Source: Crotophaga sulcirostris (taxonomy: Eukaryota; Chordata; Aves; Cuculiformes; Crotophagidae). Taken from it: a stretch of 64,000 bases of DNA. Below the pieces are notes generated by a model. That model saw only the letters and a list, made by a program, of their open reading frames with translations, searched no databases and was not told the DNA's origin. Below, piece by piece: positions 60,103 to 64,000 of the stretch (position 1 is its first letter; every line of letters begins with the position of its first letter). The position numbers were made by a program, and so were the translations under genes. The stretch lies in NCBI GenBank assembly GCA_013397455.1, contig VYZB01000342.1, positions 556,946-620,945 on the forward strand. Reading direction: 5' to 3'.

Positions 60103-63100
60103 ATGCTTAATCTTGGAGGGGGCTTCAGTGAGACACAGCTACAACCTGGTTCACCTCCCTTCCCCTCCCTCAGGCCACAACACTTTCACGCTGTCACCCA
60201 GGAGCTGAGGTACAGAACCAAATCATCAACAGAGTTGGCAGTGGGAAATTTAACCATCTCTGTCAAACCTCCCCATAAACCATCAGAAAATTCCTAAAAC
60301 AGGTGCAACCATATCTACTCCAGTCATTTATTGTGAGCACAGACCAACCCTGTCATCATTTCCATTGTAAAACTTCACAAAAGATGGCAAAAAAATAACA
60401 TCTTAAGAAGGACTGTCTTTATTTTTTATTGGTCCTTGTGATTAATATTAGACATGGCAAGTAGTTAATTATACTTCCTAAAAGGGCTCTTAGGTTCCAA
60501 CCAACAGAATAGGTGATAGAAGACAAATAACAAGAGTAAAACATCACTGCCTATTTAATATGATCTTAAGAAAGCCAATCTAGCATTAATTCCAACTTAA
60601 CAATAAGGACAATGCCAGCTTTCATACAACAGGGGTTAAGAAAGCAAGTTAAAAACACATACACTTGTTTTCTAAAGGGAGAGGATACAGTCTCCTCATT
60701 CACCAGTGATGAAGACAACTGAGGGAACATTGTTTTCAAGTTAAGAGCTTGCTTTATAAAAAAAGATTTCTGGTCATGTAAAACTACCATGAACAGTTCT
60801 TCCTCTTTAGCTTAAGACTTCAAGTTGAGGGGCAAGAACTTTGCTTTTATTTACTGTCCACATTTTACATAATTCCAGTGTTAAATGGTTGAGTCTACAT
60901 TGCCTTGCTTGTTTTTTCATAGATGGATCATGGAAAATGATCCCATGGATCAGTTTTATTCTGTTGAGGATCAAGAAGAAAGTACACAGGACACATTTTG
61001 TGGCATTTAGACAGATACAAAGATTACATTAATCTCATTTTCCAAGCATATGCTAGCTCTAGAAAGAAACCAGGAACTGGAAGTGGAATGAGTCTTTTGG
61101 AAAATAGCAGGAAAAATCTCATAAATAGGAACTCTCCGATACTGATTGACACAGTGGCAGAAAACTATTACATTTTTTTCATGATTGGCAATACGTTCTC
61201 ATTTCTGACATGGTCTTACTTCTCTCAAAAAGAACTAAAGCTGTGTGTGTGCTTAAAATAGCTGAAAAGCAGCTGTTGGATTTTTTCACAGGAATGGGGT
61301 TTATCCTCATGCTACATATAATACAAACCAGTCATTTCACTAATATATAGTTACGCTTGCAGAAGACATGCCTTCACAGTATCCTCTTTCTAGCTAATGA
61401 CAAACCAATAAAATATTCCCCTTCACATAAGTTTTTGTGTGCTTTTATTTTTTAATAAACATTTGCCACAGGAGTAGCTCTACTCATATGCATGAAGTTT
61501 CCCATCTCTGGAATCCTCTAACTGGTTGAACCCCGGGCTGCAAAGGAGGAGGACATTCTGCTTTTGCCTGTTGTATAATCCTGTGGCAGTTTTAAGTTTC
61601 TCTGGTGACTGGAGAGTGTATTAAAAATATAATACCTTACCTGAAGAACAGTTTTGCATGCTTCTACTTACCTCAGATTCCACCATCCCTCAAGAAACAA
61701 CTATTTCAGTTTAGCTCTCTGTGTTAAAAGTTATTGCATTTGGCTGATAATATTTTAAAATGCTTTAAAGAATTAATTTTCCAGTTATCCTTGAGAGAAA
61801 TAAATCAACGTCTATCAATCTTCAGTTATAAGATATTAATTTACCACTTGAATATACATTTTCTATATATTGTCAAAATATTTAAGCCTTTGGAAAACAA
61901 TTTCTTTATACCATGTTTCCCTGTTCCCTTAATTTTGAGGCAGGTAGTTTTTTGCTTCATAATGTAGGTGCCTATAGAGGGAAGTCTGCACTGATTCCAC
62001 CATAAACAAAGCCAGGGAGATGCTTCATTCAGCAGCCATCAAAAGATTTATACAAAGGCTGAAAAAAAAAAAAAAAGGCACAACCTGGCAAGAGTTATCC
62101 CTATATAAAGAATCCTTCTAAAATTTCTTCCTCCCCCTGCTTAATAATTTCATCCATGAATATGGGTCTCAGAAACTGGGGAATCTAAGCTTGCCTGCCC
62201 TGGGGTATGGGGACATGCAGAGAGACAAGGGGCAGGGGAAATTCAAGTTCAAAATCATTCCATAGATATACTTTAAATAATATTTTAATCTAATCTTCTT
62301 TATGTCTAAAACTTTATTTAAACTAAGCTGACTTTTGATTTCACAGGTCTGTTTTTTAAAACAAAACACGTTCCAAATACATAGAAGGGATCTGCCTGCC
62401 TCTCCTCTCTAGCACATCCTGTGAATGTGCTGCTGTGTTCCAGAGAAAGACTTTCCAAAGGTGGCAGGGTGAGCACGAGTGAACAGGAGAGCTTTGTCCT
62501 CTGCAGCTATCATTGTGCTGTCCCTGTCGCCCACAAAAGCAGAGGACAGGTGAGAATTGAATAGAAAGAGACCATGCAGTTGTAACACCGGGTTCTTTAT
62601 TTATTTAATTTTGCGACTGAGTAACACCACTCATTACAATTATCAGCTCACCGGCAGAAAGCCCCCCCTCGGAGTGCTGTGCATATTTTCACAGGTTCAT
62701 TTATCTCCTCCTGTGGCATCAGTTCAAAAAGGTTCCTAAAGAAATGCCACTAACAACCATTTCTATTTCGAGCCTTCAAAGCCAAAGCTGAGCACAATAC
62801 AAGGCACTGGTAACCAATCTTTAGGTTTCAGTCCACAGACTTTTCACACTGGGAATAGATCCCATCTGTTTCCTCTTTATGCACCAGCCTTTGGAAAGCA
62901 CAGATCTGGAAACTGCCTCCGTACAGAACAGAGTGGAGCTGGCTTTCCCTTATGACGGTATAAAGAACCCCACATTATGGATAGCTTTCTCTAAGGCTTT
63001 CTACTCCTTGCTTCTCCCTGGTCTACTAAACACACGATGTGGTGTTCTGGATGTGGGCGTTTTGGAGGAGGCAAGGAGGTGAACCACTTCTCTTTCTTTG

Positions 63101-63486
63101 CCCCTTGTTCTTCCCGTTTCCTTCTTTCTTGGCAGAGGTTTCCCCATTTACAAACCCTCACGCAGGGAACATTTCATTTTCAAGCCTCAACACAATCAAC
63201 CACAGTCAAACCCCCTCCTGCTTTGGCACCAGAGCGTGAGACATTACCCTCCACTCTCCCTCCCCAACCAAGCTGCTCTCCAGATGGATGCTCCTGGCTC
63301 TCCCTCGACTATTCCCTTCGCCTCTTTGCTCCCTGTCCCGGCGAGGGGGAAGGAGAAGGGCAGAGAGTAGGGATGGTTTTTAGGCAGGGGAAACAGGACA
63401 GAGCAGGACGGTTTGATCGCGAGCAGCTCAGCACCACCAAAGTCCTTAACTCCTTGTCTGGGGGACCTTCCCTTTCCCAAGCACCT
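60103..63486 (-). other. PPM1E: PPM1E intron 1, right segment before the minisatellite
   Basis: AT-rich to about 62.4 kb with a 15-base A run near 62061-62076, then increasingly GC-rich toward the right edge. No exon with family support on either strand; in particular I do not see the acidic PPM1E exon 1. Confidence 0.75.
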
Positions 63487-63794
63487 TGCTCCTTCAGCCC
63501 CACACCCTGCCCTTACTCCCCAGCAAGGGGGGCTCCTTCAGCCCCACACTCTGCCCTCAGCCCCCAGCATGGGGGGCTCCTTTGGCCCCACACCCTGCCC
63601 TCAGCCCCCAGCATGGGGGGCTCCTTCAGCCCCACACCCTACCCTCAGCCCCCAGCATGGGGGGCTCCTTCAGCCCCACACCCTGCCCTTACTCCCCAGC
63701 ATGGGGGTCTCCTTCAGCCCCACACCCTGCCCTCACCCCCCAGCATGGGGGGCTCCCCGGGCCCACCCTCCACTTTCCCACACACAGAGCAGGA
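63487..63794. repeat. 44-bp C-rich minisatellite (six good copies, one decayed)
   Basis: Units start at 63487, 63531, 63575, 63619, 63663, 63707 and 63751, always 44 bases apart. A typical unit begins GGCTCCTTCAGCCCCACACC and ends CCCAGCATGGGG. The seventh unit decays after GGCTCC. The unit has no stop codon in any forward frame, so all three plus frames stay open. That is a compositional effect, not a coding signal. Confidence 0.96.
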
Positions 63795-64000
63795 GTCCTC
63801 TCAGTCCCCCACACAGAAGGGATCCCCTCAGCCCCACACTCTGTCCCCACCCCTCAAGGGGTTCTCCTCAGCCTCACACTGGAGGCTCCCCACGCACAGG
63901 AGAAATCTCCTCAGCCCCACACCCTGACTGAGCCTCCCGCCCCTCGGGGGGGAGCGTGACCCCTCAGCCCCACATCGGAGACTCCCCACAAACAGGAAGG
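63795..64000. repeat. degenerate continuation of the C-rich satellite
   Basis: CCTCAGCCCCACAC-type blocks recur at irregular spacing to the end of the window, interleaved with CTCCCCAC(A/G)CACAGGA-type blocks. This suggests an older, diverged higher-order array that continues past 64000. Confidence 0.75.

Noticed and set aside
63244..63503. Minus-strand frames near 63.3-63.5 kb as PPM1E exon 1
   Set aside because: They lack the acidic Glu/Pro-rich N-terminus and the LYKY-type end expected at the exon 1 donor.
63037..63959. Long Pro/His-rich open frames on the plus strand (up to 296 codons)
   Set aside because: They exist because the 44-bp minisatellite unit has no stop in any frame; three frames are open at once and the repeat is not a multiple of three.
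1..64000. CRISPR array, operon or mobile defence system
   Set aside because: Split eukaryotic gene, GT-AG introns and CR1 repeats show vertebrate nuclear DNA; no spaced direct repeats of CRISPR type.

Overview
The window is a piece of vertebrate nuclear genome, most likely from a bird. It carries one split gene with short exons, GT-AG introns and long AT-rich introns. Interspersed repeats are sparse and dominated by 5'-truncated CR1 LINE tails, with two old MIR/CORE-type SINE remnants. That profile is avian. No bacterial-style operon, CRISPR array, rRNA or tRNA gene was found, and no provirus was recognised.

The one gene I can support is PPM1E (POPX1), a PP2C-family Mn/Mg-dependent Ser/Thr phosphatase, on the minus strand. 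Six coding exons are visible, read from right to left: 12014-12132, 7237-7436, 5334-5522, 4437-4580, 4028-4121 and 2686-3755. All junctions have GT/AG sites and their phases agree, giving 604 residues from the first complete codon to the stop. The PP2C core motifs are all present. The N-terminal exon with the start codon is missing and should lie beyond position 64000. Positions 1 to about 2685 are 3' UTR and downstream flank.

Positions 12133-64000 are then the 3' part of intron 1, at least 51.9 kb. It holds a 75-base assembly gap (17954-18028), a GC-rich patch with a 49-bp tandem duplication (about 18.9-19.5 kb), a CpG-bearing element with a TATA/MEF2-type site (about 24.3-24.6 kb), a TA/TG microsatellite (27.25 kb), several CR1 pieces, an unrecognised exon-like open segment (37136-37491, minus strand), a 7.8 kb AT-rich stretch with no long ORF (52.3-60.1 kb), and a C-rich 44-bp minisatellite at the right edge (63487 onward).

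I found no evidence of a new multi-gene system. The points most worth checking are the exon-like segment at 37 kb, the 24.5 kb element and the 44-bp minisatellite, each unit of which carries a G-quadruplex motif on the PPM1E sense strand.
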